Origin: Halopseudomonas oceani
GTDB taxonomy: Bacteria; Pseudomonadota; Gammaproteobacteria; Pseudomonadales; Pseudomonadaceae
Assembly (NCBI RefSeq): GCF_002903165.1
Contig: NZ_PPSK01000024.1
Span: 1-37,566, forward strand
Reading direction: 5' to 3'
DNA: 37,566 nucleotides
This document shows positions 6,343-14,356 of the stretch, one piece after another. The translations under genes and the position numbers were made by a program. The notes beneath the pieces were generated by a model that saw only the letters and a list, made by a program, of their open reading frames with translations, searched no databases and was not told the DNA's origin. Position 1 is the first letter of the stretch, and every line of letters begins with the position of its first letter.

Positions 6343-7287
6343 TCATTTGCTCCGCTTCACCGTCTCCGACGGATTCTCACCAAACAACGCTTTGTAATCT
6401 CGCGCAAACTGCCCCGGGTGCCAGAAGCCGCTGTCTGCCGCGATGACGGCGATGGGGCTGGTTTGTTGCGGGTCGCTGAGGGCGCGGCGGACGCGGTTGA
6501 GGCGGGCGCTGCGCAGGAACTGTAGCGGGCTGATGCCGAGGATGCTTTCGAAGCTGTATTGCAGGGTGCGACGGCTGACGTGTACGCGCTCGCAGAGTTC
6601 GGGGATGCTGAGCGGTGCGTCCGGGTGATCGGCCAGATAGGTTTTGACCTGTTCGACTACCTTGCGCCGATGCGCGTAGCTGGGCGCTGCTGACGGTTGG
6701 GCGGCATTGGCGACCAGTTCCAGCAGGGCCTGGCTGGCGAGTTGTTGCTGGTGTTCGCTGTCGAGCCCGAGGGCGCCGCGGTAGAGCACCTGCTCCAGCA
6801 GGCCGCGGACTTGGTCGAGCTGCTCCTGCGGTACGGTCAGGCGCGGGCTGTGTTCGAGTGATTGCAGGTCCAGCGTGCGTTCTTCACGTTCGGCGGCGCG
6901 CAGTAACATCTCTTCCTTGATGACGATGCCGTAGATGTCGAAGGCATCTGGCGTCATTAACTCGAAGTCGCGGCTACCGGGGCGGCACATCAGTTGATCG
7001 CTGCCGACCTCCAGGCCGTTGATGCGGCAGTCCGCTGCGCGCGCGGGTATGCCGAGCCACAGCGCGTCTTTCCAGACGTTGCACTGTTGGCGCAGGGAGC
7101 GGTTGGTGTGTTCTTTGAATAACTGGCAGCCGTCCAGAGCGACTTCATCTATTCGCCCATAGAAGCATCCGCCGCCCAACTGGTCGTATTCCTGCTGCCA
7201 GTTGGTCAGGTTGTGGGCGTGTTCGTCGGCGTCCTGTGCCTCACGTGTGCTCCTTGCTGGTGCGTTGTGCTCCGTTATGGGCTGCAT
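6343..7287 (-). CDS. eutR: EutR-like AraC-family ethanolamine regulator
   Basis: The 314-residue product starts at ATG 7287. The C-terminal third holds the AraC/XylS DNA-binding domain: IPELCERVHVSRRTLQYSF is the first helix-turn-helix and IAADSGFWHPGQFARDYKALFGENPS the second, with the classic phenylalanine and FGxxPS ending. The N-terminal part has a LGGGCFYGRIDEVALDG segment typical of EutR-type sensors. EutR is known to activate eut genes when ethanolamine and adenosylcobalamin are both present. Its position, divergent from eutBC-eat across 210 bp, supports the assignment. No strong Shine-Dalgarno is visible, and a 12-bp palindrome lies two bases before the start codon, which may mean autoregulation. 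Confidence 0.87.
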   Translation of the reverse strand: MQPITEHNAPARSTREAQDADEHAHNLTNWQQEYDQLGGGCFYGRIDEVALDGCQLFKEHTNRSLRQQCNVWKDALWLGIPARAADCRINGLEVGSDQLMCRPGSRDFELMTPDAFDIYGIVIKEEMLLRAAEREERTLDLQSLEHSPRLTVPQEQLDQVRGLLEQVLYRGALGLDSEHQQQLASQALLELVANAAQPSAAPSYAHRRKVVEQVKTYLADHPDAPLSIPELCERVHVSRRTLQYSFESILGISPLQFLRSARLNRVRRALSDPQQTSPIAVIAADSGFWHPGQFARDYKALFGENPSETVKRSK

Positions 7288-7497
7288 TGGCGAGCGCTCG
7301 CGTGTTCAGTTGGCGGCATCCTAGCGCAGGATTTGCGGGCGGAATATGGCACGAAGGGCGTAAATCGGCTGCCTTATTCACTTTTGCCAAATCTTGATAG
7401 TCCGCTGGAACGGGTATGGCTTGTATTTCAGGCATCTTCCGCTGCTTCGCGTGACTTGCGCGACATTCGCAGCAATTTGCATGCCTGAGGTAACACG
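7288..7497. promoter_or_regulatory. Divergent eutR/eutB control region with inverted repeats
   Basis: This 210-bp gap must hold both promoters. It contains a perfect palindrome GCGAGCGCTCGC (7290-7301), two bases from the eutR start codon, and an inverted repeat ATCCT-N5-AGGAT (7318-7332). Either could be a regulator site. GAGG at 7487-7490 is the eutB ribosome binding site. I see no sigma-54 -24/-12 pair and no cobalamin-riboswitch B12 box. Confidence 0.5.
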
Positions 7498-8904
7498 ATG
7501 ACGCATTCTTACCGCTATACGCTGGGCAGCCGAACCTTCGGCTTCCGCGATCTGGCCGAGCTGATGGCCAAGGCGACACCACAACGCTCCGGTGATCGAC
7601 TGGCCGGGGTTATTGCGCTGTCTGCCGAGGAGCGCGCAGTCGCGCAGATGGCGCTGGCCGAGGTACCACTGAAGACCTTTCTGAACGAAGCGCTGGTGCC
7701 CTATGAAGCGGACGAGATCACCCGTTTGATCATCGACGAGCACGACCCGGCGGCGTTTGCGCCCATATCGCACCTGACCGTCGGGGACTTTCGCAACTGG
7801 CTGCTGAGCGACCACGCGACCCCGGAGGTGCTGCAATCGATTCGTGCGGGTGTGACGCCGGAGATGGCCGCGGCGGTGAGCAAGATCATGCGTAATCAGG
7901 ATCTGATTCTGGTCGCCAAGAAGTGCCATGTGACCACTGCGTTCCGCAACACCATCGGTTTGCCGGGCAGATTGTCGACCCGTTTGCAGCCGAATCACCC
8001 GACTGATGATGTGAATGGCATCGCCGCCAGCATCCTCGATGGGCTGCTCTACGGTAACGGCGATGCGGTGATTGGTATCAACCCTGCGACCGATAACGTG
8101 GCGCAGGCGATCAAATTGATGAAGCTGATGGGCGAGGTGATCGAAAAATACGAGATCCCGACCCAATCCTGCGTGCTGACCCACGTGACCAATACCATCG
8201 AGTGCATCGAGGCCGGGGCGCCGGTTGATCTGGTGTTCCAGTCGATTGGCGGAACCGAGGCGACCAACAGCAGCTTTGGTTTCAACCTGGCAACTCTAGC
8301 CGAGGCGCAGCAGGCGGCCTTGAGTTTGCAACGCGGTACCGTTGGCAACAACGTGATGTATTTCGAGACAGGGCAGGGCAGCGCGCTGTCGGCGAATGCC
8401 CATCATGGACTGGATCAGCAGACTTGCGAGGCCCGCGCTTATGCCGTGGCGCGAAAGTTCCAGCCGCTGCTGGTCAATACCGTAGTCGGCTTTATTGGCC
8501 CAGAGTACCTCTTCGACGGCAAGGAAATCATCCGCGCAGGGCTGGAAGACCACTTCTGCGCCAAGCTGCTCGGCGTGCCGATGGGTTGCGACGTCTGCTA
8601 TACCAACCACGCCGAAGCCGATCAGAACGACATGGACAACCTGCTGACCCTGCTGGGCGTGGCAGGCTGCTCCTTCGTGATGGGCATCCCCGGCTCGGAC
8701 GACATCATGCTCAATTACCAGACGACTTCATTTCATGACGCGCTGTATGCGCGCCGTGCGCTGGGGCTGAAGTCGTCGCCGGAGTTCGAACAGTGGCTGA
8801 CTCGCATGCAGATCATGCGCGATGCCGACCGCCACATTCTGCACGACGCACTGCCCGAACCCTTTGCCCGCTCACTCAAGGCGTTGCCGGGAGGCAGAGC
8901 ATGA
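7498..8904 (+). CDS. eutB: Ethanolamine ammonia-lyase large subunit EutB
   Basis: EutB is the catalytic subunit of the adenosylcobalamin-dependent lyase that converts ethanolamine to acetaldehyde and ammonia. The 468-residue product is of normal length. From the known Salmonella active site, the equivalents are visible: Arg162 and Gln164 in TRLQPNHP, Asn195 in GINPATDN, Glu290 in YFETGQGS and Asp365 in GCDVCYTNHAEADQ, so it should be active. The start ATG 7498 has GAGG eight bases upstream and gives the usual MTHSYRYTLGSRTF beginning. It overlaps eutC by four bases (ATGA), so the two subunits are translationally coupled. No carboxysome-like shell genes accompany it, so the reaction probably takes place free in the cytoplasm. 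Expression probably depends on the divergent EutR. Confidence 0.97.
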   Translation: MTHSYRYTLGSRTFGFRDLAELMAKATPQRSGDRLAGVIALSAEERAVAQMALAEVPLKTFLNEALVPYEADEITRLIIDEHDPAAFAPISHLTVGDFRNWLLSDHATPEVLQSIRAGVTPEMAAAVSKIMRNQDLILVAKKCHVTTAFRNTIGLPGRLSTRLQPNHPTDDVNGIAASILDGLLYGNGDAVIGINPATDNVAQAIKLMKLMGEVIEKYEIPTQSCVLTHVTNTIECIEAGAPVDLVFQSIGGTEATNSSFGFNLATLAEAQQAALSLQRGTVGNNVMYFETGQGSALSANAHHGLDQQTCEARAYAVARKFQPLLVNTVVGFIGPEYLFDGKEIIRAGLEDHFCAKLLGVPMGCDVCYTNHAEADQNDMDNLLTLLGVAGCSFVMGIPGSDDIMLNYQTTSFHDALYARRALGLKSSPEFEQWLTRMQIMRDADRHILHDALPEPFARSLKALPGGRA

Positions 8905-9746
8905 GTTCGTCAAATGACAAAACCCGCAACCAGCCGGGTGCGGTGGTCGAGAACCCCTGGCGTCGGCTGCGCGAATTTACCGATGCGCGTATTGGCTTAG
9001 GGCGCGCAGGGATCAGTCTACCGACCAGCGAGCTGCTGGCGTTTCAGCTGTCCCACGCGCAGGCCCGTGATGCGGTTCATCTGCCGCTGGATGTCGACGC
9101 CCTTTGCAGTGAGCTGGCCGCTGACCCGCAGTTGGCTGCGCTGGGTGAGCCGATGCGCCTGCACAGTCAGGCGACTGATCGCATGACCTATCTGCAGCGC
9201 CCGGATCTGGGGCGTGTACTGGACGACGCGTCGCGCGAGCGGCTGATCGGACAGGGCTGCGACAAGCCGAGCGATCTGGCCATCGTGATTGTGGACGGCC
9301 TGTCATCCCGCGCAATTGCGCAGAGCGCAGTGCCGTTTCTGCAGCGTTTTATGGGGCTGTTGGCCGGCGAGTTGCCGGAGTGCTCACTGGCGCCGCTGAC
9401 CATCGTTGAGCAGGGCCGCGTGGCCGTTGGTGATGACGTGGGCGCGTTGTTGAACGCGCGCGCGGTATTGCTGCTGATTGGTGAGCGTCCAGGTCTGAGT
9501 TCGCCGGACAGTCTTGGCCTTTACTTGACCTGGTCACCCAAACCGGGGCTGACCGATGCATCACGCAACTGTATTTCCAACGTGCGGCCGGCGGGGCTGC
9601 CGCATGTCGAGGGGGCCAAACGGGCGTTGTATCTGTTGCGTGAGGCGCAGCGGTTGAAGCTCTCGGGGGTCAACCTCAAGGATCGCACCGAAGACGCGGT
9701 TATCGAACACGGCGGCAGCGGTCGCAATTTTCTGGTTTCCGAGTGA
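8901..9746 (+). CDS. eutC: Ethanolamine ammonia-lyase small subunit EutC
   Basis: EutC is the light subunit that helps bind adenosylcobalamin at the interface with EutB. ATG 8901 overlaps the eutB stop (ATGA), with GGGAGG at 8889-8894; the open frame upstream belongs to the eutB region. The 281-residue product begins with a charged leader and then WRRLREFTDARIGLGRAG, the family hallmark. It continues with DLAIVIVDGLSSRAI, the conserved glycine-rich RVAVGDDVG, LLIGERPGLSSPDSLGLYLTW and NCISNVRPAGL. All expected blocks are present. The N-terminal leader of about 20 residues is poorly conserved in the family. It has no signal for a microcompartment that I can recognise. Confidence 0.96.
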   Translation: MSSSNDKTRNQPGAVVENPWRRLREFTDARIGLGRAGISLPTSELLAFQLSHAQARDAVHLPLDVDALCSELAADPQLAALGEPMRLHSQATDRMTYLQRPDLGRVLDDASRERLIGQGCDKPSDLAIVIVDGLSSRAIAQSAVPFLQRFMGLLAGELPECSLAPLTIVEQGRVAVGDDVGALLNARAVLLLIGERPGLSSPDSLGLYLTWSPKPGLTDASRNCISNVRPAGLPHVEGAKRALYLLREAQRLKLSGVNLKDRTEDAVIEHGGSGRNFLVSE

Positions 9747-9793
9747 CGTCGGGGAGGCGTCATTCACATCTGCAACACTACTGAGGATCTCTC

Positions 9794-11194
9794 ATGTCTA
9801 ACGACCATCAGGCGTACCTTGCCAAACGGCAACTCAAGCGCGGGACTGCGGGCTGGATTCTGCTCGCCGGGCTTGGCGTCTCTTATGTTATTTCCGGCGA
9901 TTTTGCCGGCTGGAACTTCGGCATCGCGCAGGCGGGCTGGGCAGGCTTTGCGATTGCCGCAGTGCTCATGGGGTTGATGTATCTGACCCTGGTGCTGTCG
10001 CTGGCGGAAATGTCGGCGGCCATTCCGGCTGCGGGTGGTGGTTACAGCTTTGCCCGGCAGGCGATGGGGCCTACCGGTGGCTTTCTAACCGGTCTGGCGG
10101 TGCTGATTGAATATGCGCTGGCGCCGGCGGCCATCGTTATCTTCATTGGTTCGGCGGTGGAAGCGCTGCTCGGCTTCAACGGTCCGTGGGTCTACGCAAT
10201 CTTCTATCTGGTATTCGTCGGCATTCACCTGGCGGGTGTGGGTGAAGCGTTAAAGGTAATGATGGTGATCAGCGGTCTGGCGGTATTCGCCATCGTTGCC
10301 ACCGGCGTGGCGCTGGTGATGCACTTTGACATCAACAACCTGTTCGACATCGCCATGACCGACGCCAACGGTGCCAGCGAGCTGCTGCCGCTGGGCTGGT
10401 ACGGTGTGTGGGCGGCGCTGCCGTTTGCCATGTGGCTGTTCCTGGCTGTCGAAGGCGTGCCGCTGGCGGCTGAAGAAGCCAAGGACCCGGGCAAGGACGT
10501 GCCCAAGGGCATCATCGGTGCCATGGTCTTTCTGCTGTTTACTGCCTTGATGGTTGTGGTGCTGGTGCCCGGCGCCGCCGGGGCGCAAGCCATGGGCGAA
10601 AGCGCGGTACCGCTGGTGGATGCGCTGAACGCAACCGGTAGCGCCAGTCTGGCTACACTGGTCAACGTGCTGGGTCTGGCAGGTCTGGTCGCCTCGTTCT
10701 TCTCGATCATCTACGGCTACAGCCGTCTGGTATTCGCCCTGTCACGCGCCGGTTATTTGCCCAAGTCGCTGTCGCTGACCACCGAGCGCAAGGTGCCAGC
10801 ACGTGCGCTGATTGTGCCGGGTATCTTCGGCTTTATCGCCTCGCTGAGCGGTGAGGGTGATCTGATGCTGGCGATGGCGGTTGTCGGTGCGACCGTGTCT
10901 TACGCACTGATGGCGCTCAGTCACATCCTGCTGCGCATCAAACAGCCGGACCTGCCGCGCCCGTACAAGACCCCGGGCGGTGTGGTGACATCGGGTATCG
11001 CGCTGGTGCTGTCACTGATTGCACTGACCGGCGTGTATGCCTTCGACCCGCGCGCGTTTTTCTTCACCATGGGCCTGTTCGTGATCGGTGCGGCCTACTA
11101 CTTCGGATACAGCCGCAAGCATCTGGTTGCCAAGTCGGCCGACGAAGAGTTTGCCATGCTGGCTGAGGCAGAATCGGGTCTGGCTGCTGCCTGA
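9794..11194 (+). CDS. eat: Ethanolamine permease (APC superfamily)
   Basis: The 466-residue product is a 12-TM transporter of the amino acid-polyamine-organocation superfamily. Its N-terminal segment GWILLAGLGVSYVISGDFAGWNFG is split here as GWILLAGLGVSY and ISGDFAGWNFG; it is the known opening of bacterial ethanolamine permeases, with the unwound first helix that binds substrate. The rest shows evenly spaced hydrophobic spans and the conserved LFLAVEGVPLAAEEAKDP loop. GAGGA precedes the ATG at a good distance. It lies 47 bases after eutC in the same direction and is followed by a strong terminator, so eutB-eutC-eat form one unit: import, then cleavage. The enzyme for the next step, an acetaldehyde dehydrogenase, is not in the window. 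Confidence 0.95.
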   Translation: MSNDHQAYLAKRQLKRGTAGWILLAGLGVSYVISGDFAGWNFGIAQAGWAGFAIAAVLMGLMYLTLVLSLAEMSAAIPAAGGGYSFARQAMGPTGGFLTGLAVLIEYALAPAAIVIFIGSAVEALLGFNGPWVYAIFYLVFVGIHLAGVGEALKVMMVISGLAVFAIVATGVALVMHFDINNLFDIAMTDANGASELLPLGWYGVWAALPFAMWLFLAVEGVPLAAEEAKDPGKDVPKGIIGAMVFLLFTALMVVVLVPGAAGAQAMGESAVPLVDALNATGSASLATLVNVLGLAGLVASFFSIIYGYSRLVFALSRAGYLPKSLSLTTERKVPARALIVPGIFGFIASLSGEGDLMLAMAVVGATVSYALMALSHILLRIKQPDLPRPYKTPGGVVTSGIALVLSLIALTGVYAFDPRAFFFTMGLFVIGAAYYFGYSRKHLVAKSADEEFAMLAEAESGLAAA

Positions 11195-11220
11195 TACAGC
11201 TCGGAGTGGGACCGCAAAGG

Positions 11221-11239
11221 CCGCCTTCGGGCGGTTTTT
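11221..11239 (+). terminator. Rho-independent terminator of the eut operon
   Basis: CCGCC-TTCG-GGCGG forms a perfect five-base-pair stem on a TTCG tetraloop, followed directly by TTTTT. It stands 26 bases after the eat stop codon. Confidence 0.9.
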
Positions 11240-11313
11240 GTGTGTTTTTCTGTCAGGGCGGCGATGCCGGCCAAGGCATATTCAGGCTCTGTTCCTGCTG
11301 CAAGCGCTCTGTA

Positions 11314-11319
11314 TATACT
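11314..11319 (+). promoter_or_regulatory. Candidate -10 box for hscC
   Basis: TATACT lies 35 bases upstream of the hscC ATG and downstream of the eut terminator, so a promoter is expected here. A matching -35 (around 11291-11297, GTTCCTG) is poor. Confidence 0.35.
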
Positions 11320-11353
11320 GGCCCCAAAAAACGCCAACAGAAGGAATTGGGGC

Positions 11354-13054
11354 ATGGCCGTTGTAGGGATAGATCTGGGCACCACAAACAGCTTGGTTAG
11401 TGTCTGGCGTGACGACAAGAGCATCATTATTCCCAATGCGCTTGGCGAGCTGTTGACTCCGTCGGTGGTCAGCGTTGATGACAACGGCATGGTCATGGTT
11501 GGTCGCGCCGCCAAAGACAGGCTGGTCACCCATCCGGAGCAGACCGCCGCTCAATTCAAGCGCCTTATGGGGACCAGCGAAAAGGCGACTCTGGGCAAAC
11601 GCCAGTTCAGCGCCGAGGAGCTCTCCGCGCTGGTGCTCAAACAGCTGAAGGCCGATGCCGAAGTCTATCTTGGAGAGTCGGTAGACGAGGCAATCATCAG
11701 CGTCCCCGCCTACTTCAATAACCACCAGCGCACTGCCACTTTGAACGCCGCCCGTCTGGCGGGTCTGAAGGTGGAACGGTTGATCAACGAGCCGACGGCC
11801 GCCGCGTTGGCATACGGCATTCAGGAGAATGAAGAAGAATGCCGTTTCATTGTCATCGATCTGGGTGGCGGTACGCTCGACGTTTCCATTCTCGAAAAGT
11901 TCGAAGACCTGCTCGAAGTGCACGCCACCAGCGGCGACAGCTTTCTTGGCGGTGAAGACTTTACCGCAGCGATGCTGGGTGCCGTATGTGAGCAGATCGG
12001 CTATGAGCGTCAGGCGCTCAGCAGGGAAGAGCGGGCGCATTTGTATCGTGTCTGTGATGAGGCCAAGAAGGCGTTGGCCGATCAGCAAGAAGTGCCGCTG
12101 GTCGTCAGCCTGGGAGGCAAGGAGCACCGCCTGGTATTCACCCGTGAGGCTTTTGTGCAGGCGTGCAGCGTATTGCTCGATCGGATTCGCGGACCAGTAG
12201 AACGGGCGGTGCTGGACGCCGGTATGAACCGCGAGGATTTTGACGAGGTCATTCTGGTCGGCGGCGCAACCCGTATGCCTGTTGTACGCAGTCATGTGGG
12301 CCGCCTGTTCGGCCGTATTCCCGCGACAACCATCGATCCTGACCTGGTGGTCGCTATGGGGGCGGCCGTGCAGGCCGCACTTAAAGAGCGTAACGCCAGT
12401 TTGCGCGATACGGTGCTGACAGACGTCTGTCCGTTCTCATTGGGCATCGAGGTGTCTAAAGAGGTGGGCGACCAGCGCTCTTCAGGCTTCTTCAGTGTGA
12501 TTATCCCGCGCAATACGGTGATCCCGACTAGCCGCATGGACCGCTTCTACACGGTTGCCGACAACCAGCGTGTGGTTAATCTGTCGGTGTATCAAGGTGA
12601 GCAGCGGATGGTGCGCAACAACGTAAAAATTGGCGAGCTGATAGTCCAGGTGCCCGGCGCCAGGGCGGGTGAGGAGGCCGTCGATGTGCGTTTCACCTAC
12701 GACATCAACGGTGTGCTGGAAGTGCAGGCAGGGGTCGTTAGCACAGGCATGCGCAGCAGCCTGGTGATCCAGAACACGACCAGCGAAATTGACGAGCAAA
12801 CCCTGGCCAAGTTGCTCAAGGATATGGAGAAGCTCAAGTTTCACCCACGGGAAGACAGCGCCAATATTACCTTGATGGGAGAGGCCGAGCGGATGTGGGC
12901 AGAGGCGCTCGGTGATGAGCGTAACTATCTGGAGGAGTTGATTCAGTACTTTGAAGCCGCAATGGACTCACAGGATCTGCAGCGTTGCGCCGACGCGCGT
13001 GGGCTGGTCGAGCAGCGTCTGGCAGAGCTGCGGGCCAGCAGGGGGCGCTGGTGA
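11354..13054 (+). CDS. hscC: Hsp70-family chaperone HscC
   Basis: The start is ATG 11354 with AAGGA at 11341-11345; an upstream extension in frame runs through the promoter region and is rejected. The product has 566 residues, close to HscC (about 556) and shorter than DnaK. The nucleotide-binding domain opens with VGIDLGTTNS, then has the hinge FNNHQRTATLNAARLAGL, VIDLGGGTLDVS (phosphate 2) and ILVGGATRMP. The substrate-binding half follows (VCPFSLGIE to VIPRNTVIPTS), with a short helical lid and no acidic EEVD-type tail. HscC is a specialised Hsp70 whose clients are poorly known. The gene overlaps that of a J protein (GTGA), so chaperone and co-chaperone are produced together. Confidence 0.93.
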   Translation: MAVVGIDLGTTNSLVSVWRDDKSIIIPNALGELLTPSVVSVDDNGMVMVGRAAKDRLVTHPEQTAAQFKRLMGTSEKATLGKRQFSAEELSALVLKQLKADAEVYLGESVDEAIISVPAYFNNHQRTATLNAARLAGLKVERLINEPTAAALAYGIQENEEECRFIVIDLGGGTLDVSILEKFEDLLEVHATSGDSFLGGEDFTAAMLGAVCEQIGYERQALSREERAHLYRVCDEAKKALADQQEVPLVVSLGGKEHRLVFTREAFVQACSVLLDRIRGPVERAVLDAGMNREDFDEVILVGGATRMPVVRSHVGRLFGRIPATTIDPDLVVAMGAAVQAALKERNASLRDTVLTDVCPFSLGIEVSKEVGDQRSSGFFSVIIPRNTVIPTSRMDRFYTVADNQRVVNLSVYQGEQRMVRNNVKIGELIVQVPGARAGEEAVDVRFTYDINGVLEVQAGVVSTGMRSSLVIQNTTSEIDEQTLAKLLKDMEKLKFHPREDSANITLMGEAERMWAEALGDERNYLEELIQYFEAAMDSQDLQRCADARGLVEQRLAELRASRGRW

Positions 13055-14205
13055 GCTGCTGGGAGACGCTCGGCGTCGAACCCTACAGTGATCTGCGGAC
13101 CATCAAGCGTGCCTATGCGAGGCAGCTGAAAGAGGTGCATCCTGAAGAGCATCCAGAACAGTTCATGGCCTTGCGTGAAGCATACGAAACGGCGCAAGGG
13201 CTCACGGCCAGGGCAGCCCCGATCAATGTCCACTCGCGCCCCCCCGTCATCGAAGACAACAACGCATCAGAACAGCCCGTCGCGCCGCCAGCGCCCGATG
13301 TCCGGCAGCAGGCAAAGGTCGATCAGGAGCGCCTTGCGATTGCTGAGAACGAAGCCTTTGCTCGGCGAATGCAGATGCTGGCCGAGGCATTTCAGGACCT
13401 GCTGCAAGACGCCCAGAGACGCAACGACCTGGGTAACTGGCAAGCGCTTTTAGGTACCCCGGAGCTCTCTAATCTGGATATTCGATTGCGTCACGGAGCC
13501 TTGCTGCTGCCTGCACTGATTCAATTGTTCTCAGATAAGCAGCAGCAACCGCTGCCCGCAGATGTGCTTGTGCTATTGGACGACAGTTTCCACTGGACTC
13601 AGGATCAGTGCATCACCTTGCCCGTGTCGGAAGAGTCAATGCAGAGGTTCTGTTTGCTGTTGGCGGCTGCTCGCAACAGTATTGTCAGCACACCACCCCG
13701 AACCGGATGGAAATGGTTCTTCAAGGCCATGTTCGCCACGGGCGGGCGTTTGAGCCGTACCGAGTTTTTTGTCGGCCTGGCTCTCACGGGCGCCATCGTG
13801 TGGTTGATTGGATTAGCCGGTTTCTGGATTTTGCCCAGAGACCGTTTTACTGCGTTGGGTACAGGGCTGACGCTGATGCTGGTGTACGTTCTGGTGAATG
13901 CTTACTGCAAGCGCATAGCCGACTCCGGCAGTAACGTTGTTCTGGTGCTGATCATCGGCATCTTCTTGCCATTTGTTTATCTTTTTTATGCTTTTGGTAG
14001 TCCGGAAAAAGGCTGGAGTAACAGCAATCCCCGGACCCCCTTTGTTGATCCACTCGTCATAGCGGTAAACACGTTGTTTCGTGGGGGCTTCCGTCACACT
14101 GGCTTGCAGCGGTCGCGGCGTTTTCTCATGAGCATGACGCCGTCCCTGACTTGGGGCATGCTGGCGATTTTCAGCGCTGCAGTCTTGGCGGCGCTGCTCG
14201 TGTGA
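13051..14205 (+). CDS. Membrane J protein with DUF805-like domain, HscC partner
   Basis: GTG 13051 overlaps the hscC stop (GTGA), and the product has 384 residues. Residues 1-50 form a J-like domain (CWETLGVEPYSDLRTIKRAYARQL, split as CWETLGVEP and IKRAYARQL, then LREAYETA). Where canonical J domains have His-Pro-Asp, this one has His30-Pro31-Glu32. A Pro/Glu-rich linker (50-85) and a helical region follow. From about 222 to 325 the pattern FATGGRLSRTEFF, several TM spans, CKRIADSG and a GSPEKGWSNSNP end match DUF805 membrane domains. A last TM span closes the protein. E. coli HscC works with membrane J proteins DjlB and DjlC, so I infer that this is the local equivalent, tethering the chaperone to the inner membrane. 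The DUF805 part has no known function. Confidence 0.83.
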   Translation: MSCWETLGVEPYSDLRTIKRAYARQLKEVHPEEHPEQFMALREAYETAQGLTARAAPINVHSRPPVIEDNNASEQPVAPPAPDVRQQAKVDQERLAIAENEAFARRMQMLAEAFQDLLQDAQRRNDLGNWQALLGTPELSNLDIRLRHGALLLPALIQLFSDKQQQPLPADVLVLLDDSFHWTQDQCITLPVSEESMQRFCLLLAAARNSIVSTPPRTGWKWFFKAMFATGGRLSRTEFFVGLALTGAIVWLIGLAGFWILPRDRFTALGTGLTLMLVYVLVNAYCKRIADSGSNVVLVLIIGIFLPFVYLFYAFGSPEKGWSNSNPRTPFVDPLVIAVNTLFRGGFRHTGLQRSRRFLMSMTPSLTWGMLAIFSAAVLAALLV

Positions 14206-14356
14206 GTTGGTAACTTGCCTTGGGCTCAATTCATTTTGCCAATGTCGTTAAATTCGCTTGGTTCACCCTGTCTGCCTGACGGTTGCCATGTCTGGGCGGG
14301 CTCGCTAGGTTGAGGCTTTCCTCGCCTTCATAACGACTAAAACAAGAAGAAGCGCC

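Noticed and set aside
7288..7497. Cobalamin riboswitch upstream of eutB
   Set aside because: No B12-box sequence is seen and the space is short.
11282..12295. Long open frame antisense to hscC
   Set aside because: It is opposite a fully conserved Hsp70 gene and shows no domain or start signals.
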